A DNA stretch of 64,000 nt. Source: Corbicula japonica. Lineage: Eukaryota > Mollusca > Bivalvia > Venerida > Cyrenidae. The first letter of the stretch is position 1. Every line of letters starts with the position of its first letter. Location: contig JAZAYU010000015.1 in assembly GCA_038501625.1 (NCBI GenBank), positions 2,130,991 to 2,194,990 of the forward strand, in the 5' to 3' direction. Under the pieces are notes generated by a model. That model did not search any database. It was not told the DNA's origin and saw only the letters and a list, made by a program, of their open reading frames with translations. Below, piece by piece: positions 45,101 through 56,150 of this stretch. The position numbers were made by a program, and so were the translations under genes.

Positions 45101-47645
45101 AAATCAATTGGATTCACTGCTATGTAAACATACCAAAAAGGTCTAACCTTCAAAGCAGTCTTAACCAAACAAAATTGTAAAATATTGCATTAAAGTTTTG
45201 GGCAAAATAATTTAATTCACATCAATTTTCTGCTTAAAAAGAGTTTATATGCTAATGGGTAGAGGCAAAGACCATTCGGGATTCGATTAATTGTATGTTA
45301 AAAATAGACGTCGCGAAAATGGATGACAAACGTAATTACTAATAAACCAGTAGAAAATTGCAATGTGAAATAACTTTTCCAAAGCAAAAAATAACTTTTC
45401 CAAAGCAAAAAATAACCAAAGCAGCTGATTAAACACATTTTTTGAGAAAATAGGAAGTATTTTCTCCGTTAACATGGTTAAAAAATCGGCAATTCGTACC
45501 GCGAATTTTTGTCCTATTAATCACTTGAGGTACAGTATCCGGCTAGGTTTTTGCTTTGAGAATGGATTTAGAATTTGGCCAGTATTTAAAATAAGATTAG
45601 AAAAAATTAATACACCATTTATTATTTTTCTTAAAATATTTTCTGCTTTGTTAATCATATGATAGGGGAATCCATAATAGCTATAAATAGCATCAACCTT
45701 AGAATTTTTTGGTCACAACGTAATGGAAATGCCCAAAGTTTACCGATTACAATCATCAATCATTGACCCGTAGGCAAGGACGCCAAGGTGATTATCTTAA
45801 GTGACACTTTGTTAGTTCAATTAGGGGATTAACGACCCACAATTATCAGTTATGTGGCGACTGCTCAGAGCAAAGCGAATGCAAATAAGCTAACAATATC
45901 TTGCTTTTTTGACAATTATTTAATCGCCAAATTTTACTGCCAATTCTTTGAAATAATTGACAAAAACGTAAAATTATCGCAAATGGCGACAATGTCGACT
46001 GACAGCGTGAGCACTGCAAAATAGTTCTAAATTTATTGATATATTCAATAGCTGTTATGTTGAAAGAAGTCCAGAAAATATTCATGCTTACATTTAAATC
46101 AGGGTCAATAAACGCTTGCAATTTCTAGATAAAGGGAAGTCACTCTTCTATTACCTGTTTAATTTGATATATTTTATTCGATTTTTGCCGAAATTTCGGA
46201 AATAAAATATGCTTTCAATTGGGAAAATGACAACTGGATATGATTGGGAACAGGGCCGTTTGCTTTGGGAACACCTCCGTTTTCCGGAGGCGCAGACAGT
46301 GCTGAAAAACCCCTGTTTACTTACTACATACTTATTTCTAGCAACTAAAAGGTCTCAAATTTCAGAAAATAAACATTGACATATTACGATTTCCTTCAAC
46401 AATGAATATTGTTATCAAGTAAGTAAACTTTTTAAATTGAAGCCCATTTTCAAGTAAATATTGAATATTGGACCTCTGGACGGCAATAGTAGAACTTGCT
46501 AGAAATCAAGCTTGGGGACTATGGGGCAGATCTATCGGTCCCCTTACCGGACATCTAGCCACTGTCTAAATAATTTTTTAAGAGTGATTTTATTTATATT
46601 TTGCCGCAAAACTAGTATTTTTATTCCATCATTAAATTTTCCCAAAACAAAAATCCCCGGGCTCAAATTTACCATCGTATGCAAGGGGTCTTTTTCCCTA
46701 AATACACAGAAGGAAGTGTAGGAGAACAAAGACAAGTGTGGTCAAATATGCATAATTCTCTCTTCTAAAATGTTAAATTACAATAAAAAAAATTTACATA
46801 ACAGGAGTTAATAACAACATTTGACTTCCAACAGTTACTGTGCTCAGATAAACAATCATGTGAATTTTACAATTAGATCATCTAAATCATGTCATAAAAC
46901 CCAAAAAGTGACACAAATACAAGTCAAATAGCCAACTGGCCAAACAAAGACATGACTGTCAAGTGTTGTCAGAAGGCAATTTACCTTGGTTTTCGCAAGA
47001 TCTTCCTTATTCCCATAAAAACACCTTCTTAATCCAAATGTTATCTTTCTAGGTAGCAATACTTCAGTCATTTTGTGTTTGCAAACCAATTAATACAAAG
47101 GAAGTCAAATTAACATAACTGGTCATAACACGAACACAAAGCAGACGCACCGACACCGTTATGGTCACATGACTATCACGTGACAAGAACAAAATTTCAT
47201 TGGGTTAATCCCCCGTGATGTCTAGACCAAAATATTTAAAAACAAAAATAAAATAGGTGATTACCGCATTGTTATCTGCCTTTAAACTCTTGATTGTTTT
47301 ATCTTTCTGGTTGATGACATCTTGTTGTTGCTGAAGAAGATCCATATGAACACAAACGAGATCTTTCAACTGTTTGGTTTCGGCCGATATTTCAAGAGTT
47401 GCCGACGTATTTGACACTTTATTAGTTCGATTTTCTTTCCCCATGTTTATTTCAAGTTTTGACAGTGTATCGTTTTGTTTTTCCTTTGATTTTAAAGCGT
47501 CGATCTCCGCTTGTTTCAAACTTTCTTGGATTGCTAAGGCCAAATCGGGATCATATTCTCCGTCAACAGTTGCGGCACTTTTCGTCAATCTTCGCCTCTG
47601 AGATGTTGTTGAAACAGAAGAACGGGTTTTAGAATTAAATAACAT
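36148..47645 (-). CDS. MSL1: MSL1 orthologue, scaffold of the MSL H4K16 acetyltransferase complex
   Basis: Eight exons: 47645-47265, 44238-44075, 40994-40708, 40101-40040, 39492-39425, 38728-38601, 37874-37802 and 36211-36148. All are GT-AG and the phases sum to 409 codons (408 aa; human MSL1 is longer, about 614 aa). Residues about 90-150 form the coiled coil (KDLVCVHMDLLQQQQ ... LQRMERRMALLK) that in other animals dimerises and binds MSL2. Residues about 278-393 are the PEHE domain that binds the acetyltransferase MOF/KAT8 (VEVPSF; DETFIRRHQKPELEEKRRKR then WDDQRLREE; PVTAFG; terminal SFTLPW). A basic stretch (SHRKRKH) in exon 3 may be a nuclear signal. Residues 31-48 match a ubiquitin-interacting motif, which I do not know from vertebrate MSL1. 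An in-frame TGA precedes Met1, supporting the start. A pogo-like element lies in intron 2 in antisense orientation. Confidence 0.95.
36281..37282. mobile_element. Family 2 repeat split by a nested CGCG-rich MITE
   Basis: The left part (36281-36476) runs from TTAACCCTTTCCTCCATG to GGCCACACAA, and the right part (37251-37282) supplies the missing end TCAAAGGTGTGTCTATGGAG / GAAATGGTTAAA. Between them lies an element of about 774 bp (36477-37250) with ends TACTGTGCTATCATTTTATT and AATTTTGTGCCAATACCACA. Its TIRs and TTTCGCG-type interior resemble 13859 and 25948. Confidence 0.75.
38356..38552. mobile_element. hAT-like MITE in MSL1 intron 6
   Basis: TIR CAGGGCTCTCACTAGA / CTAGTGAGAGCCCTG, 197 bp, flanked on both sides by GTGTT (38351-38355 and 38553-38557), a candidate 5-bp target duplication. 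It sits 49 bp downstream of the exon 6 donor. Confidence 0.8.
39225..39280. repeat. Family 2 fragment
   Basis: TTAAACCATTACTCCGTGTA then AATTCAGATCAGCCGGCACATC: one end and half a module only. Confidence 0.5.
39533..39605. mobile_element. Family 1 MITE half-copy
   Basis: AGCCAAAGATCATAATACTT ... CCCAAATCTCAAGCTTCTAA: left arm only, beside MSL1 exon 5. Confidence 0.55.
40375..40530. repeat. Degenerate family 2 copy in MSL1 intron 2/3 region
   Basis: AGTAGAAACTAATCAGATGG, CTCCGATCTTGATCTATACT and TTCTGACCAAG remnants. Confidence 0.45.
41057..43558 (+). mobile_element. Pogo/Tigger-like DNA transposon with TIRs and TA duplication
   Basis: Ends TACTGTATAAGTGGATATTT (41057) and CCACTTATACAGTA (to 43558) are inverted repeats over 14 bp and, with mismatches, over about 45 bp (CGCG-containing). 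TA stands at each border, the target duplication of Tc1/mariner-pogo elements, leaving a body of 41059-43556. It encodes the transposase at 41611-43232 and lies in MSL1 intron 2, antisense to MSL1. Confidence 0.85.
41611..43232 (+). pseudogene. Pogo/Jerky-type DDE transposase, disrupted
   Basis: The N-terminal part (41611-41945) has a basic helix-turn-helix-like segment (SPELKAKMARYACENGNAKA...). The catalytic DDE_1 domain follows: first Asp in INWDQTG at 42333, second in IFDVF at 42897, third in LQPLD at 43005, with 35 residues between the last two. The region is broken by a frameshift at or just after a run of seven A (41935-41941) and by an in-frame TAA at 42084. From 42087 the frame is open to the end if 42656-42868 is removed as a GT-AG intron (GTAAAT ... 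TTTCAG), which joins phases exactly inside the LPID / CDQTA junction. Only two lesions suggest fairly recent activity. It is inactive as read here, unless the lesions are sequencing errors. Confidence 0.9.
44313..46315. mobile_element. 2-kb non-autonomous hAT-like element in MSL1 intron 1
   Basis: Ends CAGGGGTTTTTCTGCC and GCTGAAAAACCCCTG are inverted repeats, and TTTAC flanks both sides (44308-44312 and 46316-46320). The sub-terminal region repeats ATTTTGGGAA. The interior is AT-rich without a recognisable transposase. A related ATTGGGAAAATTGG segment lies at 63270-63350. Confidence 0.7.
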
Positions 47646-47758
47646 ATTTCCCTGCTTAAGAGTTCCTGTTTGAACATGCGATCGAGTGATGATTCAAATG
47701 AAAACACAAATTGAACTCCTAGTATTTTCGAATTTCAAATCCGCCATTCCGAAAATAT

Positions 47759-47783
47759 ATGCAAATGAGGTCACCGGAAGTGG
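47759..47783. promoter_or_regulatory. Probable MSL1 promoter motifs
   Basis: ATGCAAAT (octamer) followed by CACCGGAAGTGG (ETS core, CCGGAAGT) about 115-135 bp upstream of the MSL1 start. No TATA box is evident, as is common for housekeeping chromatin genes. Function not shown. Confidence 0.35.
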
Positions 47784-48830
47784 TAAATCCATTCGAAAGT
47801 GTAATCAACGACAAACTTCATTGAAGTGCGTGCCGTAATCCACAGTGTAGACTCTTTCTCCGTCATCAGAAAATAAACGAGTTTATTATGATCAGTGTAA
47901 AATATTTCATTTCTCAATATTCTCCTGATAGAGCGTTCTTGGGAGTCTCATTGACTTAAATACATGACCGTAGGTCAAGAGTGACATGCTGCGGACAAAG
48001 TAAGATCAGTTATTTCATTTAGAGGTATGAGCGTATGGATTTCATTTCATTCTGGGATGTGAGCGTCTATACGCGCATAGCCCAACATGAAATGACAGAT
48101 CTTATTTATCCCGCCTGTCCTACATCTGAATTATTTTGTATGTTTTCGAGGTATAACACCTACGAGTCACATAATTTTTATGTAGACGATATAAGAATCA
48201 TGAAATATTGACTTAGTTTCTATCACTGTGTGACCCTGCCCCCTGGTTGAAGTTTACACGGATCAGGTAAGAGGATCCTTAGCTGTGGGAGGAATCAAAA
48301 TTAAATTATGTCAGCGCACTTCTTAAGAATTTACATATTCTACGGACGAAGCAATTGAATGATTTATTCCAATCCCGAACATCCGACAGGAATAGTATTA
48401 TATCTTTATAAAGAAACACTACTCATCATACACCAATGAACAATAAGTTAAATGTATTACTTCCCTTTACTCAATAACTATATTACATGCATTGTTTCTT
48501 CTATACTGATGTTGTTCTCTTTCATAGCACTTCAAACAGTAAACATGTAAACCAAAATTGTTTTGTTACATTTCATACCCATTCCAAAGAATATAACATA
48601 TTCAGCCGGAAACAGCCAGAAACTGGAGAAGTTGTGTTAGTGATAATTCCTAACTCTATATCCCACCTCTTTCATACGCACATCCACCAACAAATAATTT
48701 ACTGCTATGCAATGCGCGAAATTAACACTCTCAGTCCTTTGATTTTAAATCTGAAAATAGCAAGAAGATCAAATGTCCAAGGATCCCATAAATCTACCGT
48801 TGCTGGAATAACAAGCAAATTCGTTGAATT
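47784..48830. other. Intergenic, no feature recognised
   Basis: AT-rich unique-looking sequence upstream of MSL1. A 131-codon plus-strand open frame at 48487-48882 has no recognisable motif and runs into a repeat end, so I do not call it a gene. Confidence 0.5.
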
Positions 48831-48832
48831 TA

Positions 48833-51520
48833 TATCCCCCGCCGAGTACTGGTTATTACTAACACAACAGCTGAAGTCATAGGGCTTTATTTAGATATTT
48901 ATTATGGATGGCAAAAAAGGTGAAAAAAAACTTCAGATGGTGAAAAGGGTTGGGCAGCTCACCAGAATATAAAAATGAGACAAAAAGTCTTCAAGTTGTT
49001 GAAATGAAGAATGCAGTAGTAAAAATATAGTGCTGTATTTAAAAGAAATCTATGCAGAAGTTGCATAGAAGTAGCATATAAACGAATACTACTCTATATG
49101 CATAGTGCATAACTTATCAAAGGGCCATAACTCTGTGTTAAACGGTCAGACCAGAACAGGACAACAATATGGGCATCTTGTCTTGGTATTGATGGTTTCC
49201 ATAGATTCCTGCTGAGAAATAGCAAGGAAACAAATACTGCTCTACAAGCAAAATGCATAACTTATCAAAGGGCTATAACTCTGTGTTAAAGGATCTGACT
49301 GAATCAAGATGACAATATGTGCGTCTCCTCTTGGTATTGATGGTTCCCAGAAAGTTTCATTAAAATCCATCCAGTAGTTGCAGAGAAATAGCGTGGAAAC
49401 AAATTCTGCTCTATTTGCATAAGGTATAAGTTATCAAAGGGCAATAACTCTGTGTTAAACAGTCTGACCGGAACAAGATGACAAAATGGGCATCTCGTCT
49501 CAGTATTGATGTTTCCCAGAAAGTTTCATTTCAATCCATCGAGAAGTTGAAAAGAAATAGAGCGGAAACAAATACTGCTCTATTATGCATAAGTCATCAA
49601 AGGGCAATAACTCTGTGTTAAACAGTCTGACTGGAACAAGACAACAATATACACATCTCTTCTTGGTATTGATGGTTCTCAGAAAGATTAATTGAAATCC
49701 ATCCAGTAGTTGCAGAGAAATAGAGGAAAAGAATACTGTTCTATAATATGCATAATGCATAAGTTATCAAAGGGCCATAACTGTGTTAAATAGTCTGACA
49801 GGAACAACAGGATGATATGCACATTTCCTCTTGGTATAGATGGTTTCAAGAAAGTTTCATTGAAATCCATCCAAAAGTTGCAGAGAAATAGCGCGGAAAT
49901 AAATACTGCTATATATGCATAATGCATAAGTTATCAAAGGGCAATAACTCTGTGTTAAACAGTCTGACTGGAACAAGACCATGACATGCGCATCTCTTCT
50001 TGGTATTGATGTTTTCCAGAAAGTTTCATTGAAATCCATTCAGTAGTTGCAGAGCAATAGCATGGAAATGAATACTGCTATATATGCATAATGCATAAGT
50101 TATCAAAGGGCCATAACTCTGTGTTCAACAGTCTGACTGGAACAAAACGACAATATGCGCATCTCCTCTTGGTATTAATGGTTCTCAGAAAGATTCATTG
50201 AAACCCATCCGCTAGTTACAGAGAAATAGCGCGGAAACGAATACTGCTCTATATGCATAATGCATAAGTAATCAAAGGGCAATAACTCTGTGTTAAATGA
50301 TCTGACCGAAACAAGACAATGATATGCGCATCTCCTCTTGGTATAGATGGTTTTCAGCAAGTTTCATTGAAACCCATCCGCTAGTTACAGAGAAATAGCG
50401 CGGAACAAATACTGCTCTATATGCATAATGCATAAGTTAATGAAGGGCAATAACTCTGTGTTAAATGGTCTGACCGAAACAAGACAAAGATATGCGCAAC
50501 TCCTCTTTGTATAGATGGTTTTCAGCAAGTTTCATTGAAATCCATTCAGTAGTTGCAGAGAAATAGCGCGGAAACGAACACTGCTCTATATGCATAATGC
50601 ATAAGTTATCAAACGGCAATAACTCTGTGTTAAATGGTCTGACTGGAACAAGACAACGATATGCGCATCTCCTCTTGGTATTGATGGTTCTCAGAAAGAT
50701 TCGTTGAAATCCATCCAGTGGTTGCAGAGAAATAGCTCGGAAACGAATACTGCCCTATATACATAATGCATAAGTTATCAAAGGGCCATAACTCTGTGTT
50801 AAATGGTCTGACCGAAACAAGACAACGATATGCGCATCTCCTCTTGGTATAGATAGTTTGCAGCAAGTTTCATTGAAATCCATTCAGTAGTTGCAGAGAA
50901 ATAACGTGGAAACGAATACTGCCCTATATACATAATGCATAGGTTATCAAAGGGCCATAACTCTGTGTTAAATGGTCTGACCGGAACAAGACGACGATAT
51001 GCGCATCTCCTCTTGGTACTGATACTTCCTACAGAGTTTCGTTGAAATCCATTCAGTAGTTGCAGAGAAATAGCGCAGAAACGAATACTGCCCTATATAC
51101 ATAATGCATAAGTTATCAAAGGGCCATAACTCTGTGTTAAATGGTCTGACCAGAACAAGACGATGATATGCGCATCTCCTCTCAGTACTGATACTTCCCA
51201 CAGAGTTTCGTTGAAATCCATCCAGTGGTTGCAGAGAAATAGCCCGGAAACGAATACTGCCCTATATACATAATGCATAAGTTATCAAAGGGCCATAACT
51301 CTGTGTTAAATCGTCTGACCGGAACAAGACGACGATATGCGCATCTCCTCTTGGTACTGATACTTCCCACAGAGTTTCGTTGAAATCCATCCAGTGGTTG
51401 CAGAGAAATAGCCCGGAAACGAAATTCGGACGGACACCGTGACACCGTGACGACGTGACACCGTGACGGACGGACAACGCCAAAACAATATCCCCCTCCC
51501 GATTTCATCGGCGGGTGATA
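48833..51520. mobile_element. Element enclosing a tandem array, ends ATCCCCCGCCGA-type
   Basis: The left end TATCCCCCGCCGAG (48833) is approximately inverted at the right end ATCGGCGGGTGATA (to 51520). The right end is preceded by a GGACGGAC / GTGACACC simple tract (51424-51475) and CAATATCCCCCTCC. The same ends recur at 7655 and 28873, so this appears to be a non-autonomous transposon whose core has expanded. Confidence 0.55.
49050..51425. repeat. Tandem array, 14 units of about 169 bp
   Basis: The core TAACTCTGTGTTAAA recurs at 49131, 49279, 49449, 49611, 49779, 49949, 50117, 50286, 50454, 50623, 50791, 50961, 51130 and 51299: steps of 162-170 bp apart from the first (148). Other fixed blocks are ATGCATAATGCATAAGTTAT, TTGAAATCCATCCAGTAGTT and GCAGAGAAATAGCGCGGAAA. 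The rightmost three or four units are nearly identical to one another, and units diverge to the left. Minus-strand frames of 60-116 aa cross units but are interrupted and vary, so I see no coding function. Confidence 0.95.
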
Positions 51521-52407
51521 AAAAGAGAACACAAACTTGCTGACGGATATGGCCTATTACCGTTCATTTACTTGAAAACCGTTTTAAACACTTTATATAT
51601 GACATTCATTTGAATCTTATTCAGTAATGAATTTCCCTAAAATAATATATAAATGACACGTGGTTACTTCTTTAAACGACTTATCTTTCGGTCGATATTT
51701 CAAATGAGACTTCCATCTGAAATGAAACGAAAATTTAGGCAAAGATAGAAGATCAAGTAATTTATCTGAAACTAAACTGAAAACCTCAGTCAACGTTGGT
51801 TATCTTTCTTTGAAAATATTTCTTGTCAAGTATGAAACGTATATTTCAAGTAAGTAACAGCACTAATTGAAATGTCTTGTATAATTTCCAGTGCCACTGA
51901 AAACTACGTAGACATTAGTCAACATCTCAACAGAAACATCGGTATAGTAAATAATATTTCTGGTTTTGGAACAGACTTTTCTGTCAAATGTTTTATACAG
52001 TGTTCAGCAATGTCGCACTTAGGTTAGAAAGAATGATTACCTGAAGAAATTTAAAATTCATAATTCTTTTCATTCAAGTTATTATTATGTATTAGTTTAT
52101 TGGATTATGGTGACTACCATGCATGGATGACAGCTCATCAGTGTTTGGGCGTGAAAAATGAGGATTGCTAGGAAGGGCAATTGCAGAATTTTTGGCGAAA
52201 TCATTCAACGATTTAAGATGAAAACACTTGTTTGACGGTGTTCACTTTTTAGTCGTTTGGACAAAGGTTTTTAGGAGGACAGAGGTTTCATTTGAATACT
52301 GCTTTCGGGAAATTTTGCAGGCGCTAGACACGAAAGATTTCTAATTAATGTAAATTGTTACATTGGAAAATCAAAAGCGGGCATAACTTAACCCTTACTC
52401 CATAAAC
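51521..52407. other. Intergenic, no feature recognised
   Basis: AT-rich sequence with no repeat or gene that I can support. Confidence 0.5.
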
Positions 52408-52970
52408 TACACTTAACAACTTTTCTAAGTATACACCTTCGTACTGGAGCATTACTGGCTTGATAACTGAGATATTGCTTGAAAACTTTCAATACAAATG
52501 CAATAAATACTAACTGATTTATTAGAAAAAAATGGTCGAATTTAACTGGCATATTGGAAAAATAAAAGATAGGCGACTACATTTAATGCATTAAAACTGA
52601 TTTGCCCCAAAAGTGAAATGGACTATAAACAGTTATGAAACATTAAGATAAGAATGAAATGCATTTAATTTAATAAAAATAGAAAAATAGCATAGTTCTA
52701 GGTTCAAAATGTTCATTTATATGTACGCGTGATTCGTTTATTAAGTTGAACATCCGCTTTATTAACTGATTTTGTGAATTTGTATTCTGTGGGTGTCAGT
52801 ATTCTAGATGATTTTGAGCTGTCAGTTGTCGGTCATTTTGAATGAAGTTTTACTAATAAATCAGTTAGCATCCATTGCATGGTTTATTAACAGTTTTAGG
52901 GCAATAGCCCAAAATCACGCCAGTAATGCGCCAGTACGAAGGTGTATACTTAGAAAAGTTGTTAAGTGTA
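52408..52970. mobile_element. Non-autonomous DNA element with about 50-bp TIRs
   Basis: TACACTTAACAACTTTTCTA ... TTCGTACTGGAGCATTACTGG at the left is matched in reverse at 52917-52970 (CCAGTAATGCGCCAGTACGA ... GTTGTTAAGTGTA). TA at the outer edges fits a mariner-type MITE. Confidence 0.8.
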
Positions 52971-53264
52971 CTACTCAACGTTTGCAAAGCACCAAGACTA
53001 TTTTTGTTCATTAATATTTTTTTCTTCTTTTTATGCACATGATGAGTGATTTATATAACATTACATACAGATGTTTTAACAATTTTAGTGTTTTTCTGCA
53101 TGCAACACGTGTTCTAACATTCGCATTTGTCATAATTAAGTCACTAACGTTCAGTCTTCTAAGAGAAAGTAAAGTGCGAATACCCTAAAATGTCGGGTAC
53201 ATGCATACATCGTAAATACTGTGAAAATACAGGGTCATCTAGTTTGCACGACTGCCATTCAATG

Positions 53265-53510
53265 TTATGTATACACCGGGGACCTTCTCGATGCGTCATT
53301 AGTCTTATCCGTCTGATCTGAATCAACACTGGTCGCCTCTTGGTCATAACCTAATAAATCTAGACGCGAACAATGAAGATCCTGATCGGGGGATGTGCCA
53401 TCTGATTTGGATCTACACTGGTCGCCTCTTGGTCATAACCTAATAAAACTAGATGCGAACAATGAAGATCCTGATCAGGGGATGTGTCATTTGATTTGGA
53501 TCTACTCAGT
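53265..53510. repeat. Family 2 repeat with internal tandem duplication
   Basis: ACTGGTCGCCTCTTGGTCAT (then AACCTAATAAA) plus the GATCCTGATC module occur twice (from about 53328 and 53418), a duplication inside one repeat copy. Confidence 0.65.
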
Positions 53511-53769
53511 AGTAAAATTGCACGATTCCACTTAAATAAACTGATTGGAAATTGTCCTCACGTCATTGGCAGAAACTTTAGTTTTCCTTCTTTAATGTGT
53601 AAAATGTATGTTTAATGCTAACATGACAGACAATTCTGGTTTATCCTAGTTGTATAACCTTAGAATATTTATCATTGTATATTCTTTCAGAACATTTTAT
53701 ATTAAAGACATCTACAGGTGATAGTCGACAACCACATGAGCTGATTTCTGCAACAGATATTTTAGCTCA

Positions 53770-53935
53770 AGGGCGGATCTAGAGGAAGTTCAGTGGGGAC
53801 ACCCTTTTCAAGCAGCAATGTTAAATTTTCATGGTGATTATGACCAGAAAGTACAAATTTTCATGTAACTAACCTAGACTTCCCCAAAACAAACTCCCTC
53901 TCTGGAAATCTTGCATACGATTCTGTAGCTCCAAT
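53770..53935. repeat. Dispersed repeat with GGCGGATCTAGAGG and CTTGCATACGA ends
   Basis: Matches, in inverse orientation, the repeat at 13583-13735 and 25659-25800 (GTCGTATGCAAGATTT ... GGATCCGCCCCTG). Confidence 0.55.
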
Positions 53936-54304
53936 GGAAAACGAAAATTTCGGCATTTATGGAAGTGAACAGGAGGCTGACTGTAATATTCATTAGACGT
54001 AAAAATTAACAGTAGGAAATTTAATTTTTGCGCGCAACACTCGGTGTCACTATTGTAGAAATTCATGACAAATAAAGACATAAATGCTAAATGCATGTCA
54101 AAGTTAAGGTCAGGAGAAGCTTTGACAATACCTTTGACCTCTAACCGTGACCTTGATCTTTATAAAGGAATTAGGGGTTTAGTGCAGCACTCTGTCTCAC
54201 TGATGTTTATATTCTTCTCTGGTTTGTAAAGCCTCCCATAAAATGACAATGGAATCCATCTGGTGGTTCCCGATAACTAGCCCACACACAAAAGGTACGT
54301 AACA

Positions 54305-54490
54305 ACCCATTACCCCCTTCCTGTTTGATCAGGATCTACAGTGTGCTTTTTTAATCATTAGGTAATTTCTTACCAACAAGCAACATGTGCAGATCTAGAG
54401 CATATGGCATGGATGTGCCAGCTGATCTGGATCTACACTGTTAATACATGCGATAAAACCCATATAATTATATGGATGTAATGGGTTAAA
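54305..54490. repeat. Family 2 repeat
   Basis: TTGATCAGGATCTACAGTGT, GTGCAGATCTAGAGCATATG and CTGATCTGGATCTACACTGT modules, with a TATGGATGTAATGGGTTA end. Confidence 0.65.
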
Positions 54491-54721
54491 AGGGCAGTAA
54501 CTCTGTAATAAATCATCAAACTGTAACATGCTGACAACATGTGAACCTCTTTGTTAATCAATACTGAAGCTTCCCATAAAGTTTTATTGAAATTACCCTT
54601 ATATACAGAGGAAAGTGTTAAGCAATCGGTTGCTGAGAAATAGCCTAAAAACCAATAACTAGACAGACCTATGAATGGGCAAAGAAAGACAAATTGGCGA
54701 TGATATGCTCTTGAATTCAAG

Positions 54722-54764
54722 TTTTTTTTTTTTTTTTTTTTTTTTTTGGGGGGGGGGGGGGGGG
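54722..54764. repeat. Homopolymer junction T26-G17
   Basis: 26 T followed directly by 17 G. The lengths may be unreliable in any assembly. Confidence 0.9.
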
Positions 54765-54949
54765 AATCATAATAAAAGACCACAAACACTTATGTTATAA
54801 ACATATAATAATTTATTGCTAAACCTGACATAGTCATAAATGCATAGACTCCGATACAGTATTATGACAACATGTATATGATATCACTAATATACTTTAG
54901 TCCATGATATTGCACACTATAATTTGTTCAAATATATGAGAGTAATTTC

Positions 54950-55180
54950 TTAACCCTTTAGTCCATATATTGTACTGTAACAGGTTTTATCGCATGTGCG
55001 AACACTGTAAATCTCAATCAGCCTGCACACTAATGCCTTCTGATCAGACTTTACACTGTTTGCTTTTTAATTCAAGTAGCAAACAGTGAAGATCCGGATC
55101 AGATGGCACAGGCTGATCTGGATCTACACTATTCGCACATGCATAAAAACCCTATGTATGAAATAAAGGATTAATAAAAT
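54950..55180. repeat. Family 2 repeat
   Basis: Starts TTAACCCTTTAGTCCATA. The second module is GTGAAGATCCGGATCAGATG ... CTGATCTGGATCTACACTAT. Confidence 0.7.
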
Positions 55181-55445
55181 GAAACTCTTGACAAATTCTT
55201 TCTAGATAAACAATCTCTTTCGTGAATTAATATAGCAAAATGTATTTGATTAAAATAGAAAAATGGTAACAAAACTCTTCACTGTAACCAAAATTTGCAA
55301 CAGGAACTTTGTCTAGATACAACAAAACTCTGTATCATGTTCTTGACAAAAGTGTGCATAAGTAAAACAACACAACAACAAAAACACCTTAAATACTATA
55401 GGTTTATATAAACATTCTTAGTAAGAAATCTTTAAGGTGGCATTA

Positions 55446-55664
55446 ACCCTTTCCTCCATATACACACCTTTACGGCATGGGCGAACAGTGTAGATCCAGA
55501 TCAGCTGGCACATCCATGCCATCTCAGGATCTGCACTGTTCGCTTTTTATTAGATTATTTCTGACTAAAAGCAACCAGTGCAGATCCTGATCAGATTGCA
55601 TGGATGTGCTGGCTGATCTGGATCTACACTGGTCGCACATGCGTAAAAATGGTGGAAAGGGTTA
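55446..55664. repeat. Family 2 repeat, near complete
   Basis: TTAACCCTTTCCTCCATATA ... GTGTAGATCCAGATCAGCTG ... CAGTGCAGATCCTGATCAGA ... GGAAAGGGTTAA. Confidence 0.85.
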
Positions 55665-55929
55665 ACCAAACATACATGTAACTTATATTTTACTTACAGT
55701 AAAATCACAGTGTAAGTAGGCATATGTAATGTCAGAGTACGAAAAAGTAATTATCTACAGTAACAACACAAAATGTAATTAAGAAATCTTTCATGTCAGA
55801 CTACAATACAGTAAGTACCACTTGGATGAAATCCAGAATATAATAAGATTTTAGAAATATATTGGTCTTAAAGAAGAACACTGAAAAGTGTAGTCATCAC
55901 ACCTGCTTTTAATTCTACCATAACAGCTC

Positions 55930-56150
55930 ATTAACACTCCTTGATATATAATATCACTTTTCAACATGGTGAACAGTGTTGATCCAGATCACAAGGCATA
56001 TCTGTTGTTTTTTTCCAATCTAGATCTGAGCTGTTAGCTTTTGGATTTATCAGGTTATTTCTGACCAAGAAATGAACAGTTTAGATCCTGATTATATGAC
56101 ACAGTTGTGCCAGCTGATCTGGATCTACACTGTTCCCCTTGCATAAAAAC
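55930..56150. repeat. Family 2 repeat, diverged
   Basis: GTGTTGATCCAGATCACAAG and CAGCTGATCTGGATCTACAC modules remain; the ends are eroded. Confidence 0.65.

Noticed and set aside
48487..48882. 131-aa plus-strand frame
   Set aside because: No recognisable motif, unremarkable composition, and it runs into the left end of the array-bearing element. Likely chance.
49050..51425. CRISPR array
   Set aside because: Repeats are long, contiguous and diverging, with no unique spacers, and the genome is eukaryotic.
49500..51532. Series of 60-116-aa minus-strand frames
   Set aside because: They follow the roughly 169-bp repeat, are broken differently in each unit and resemble no protein family.
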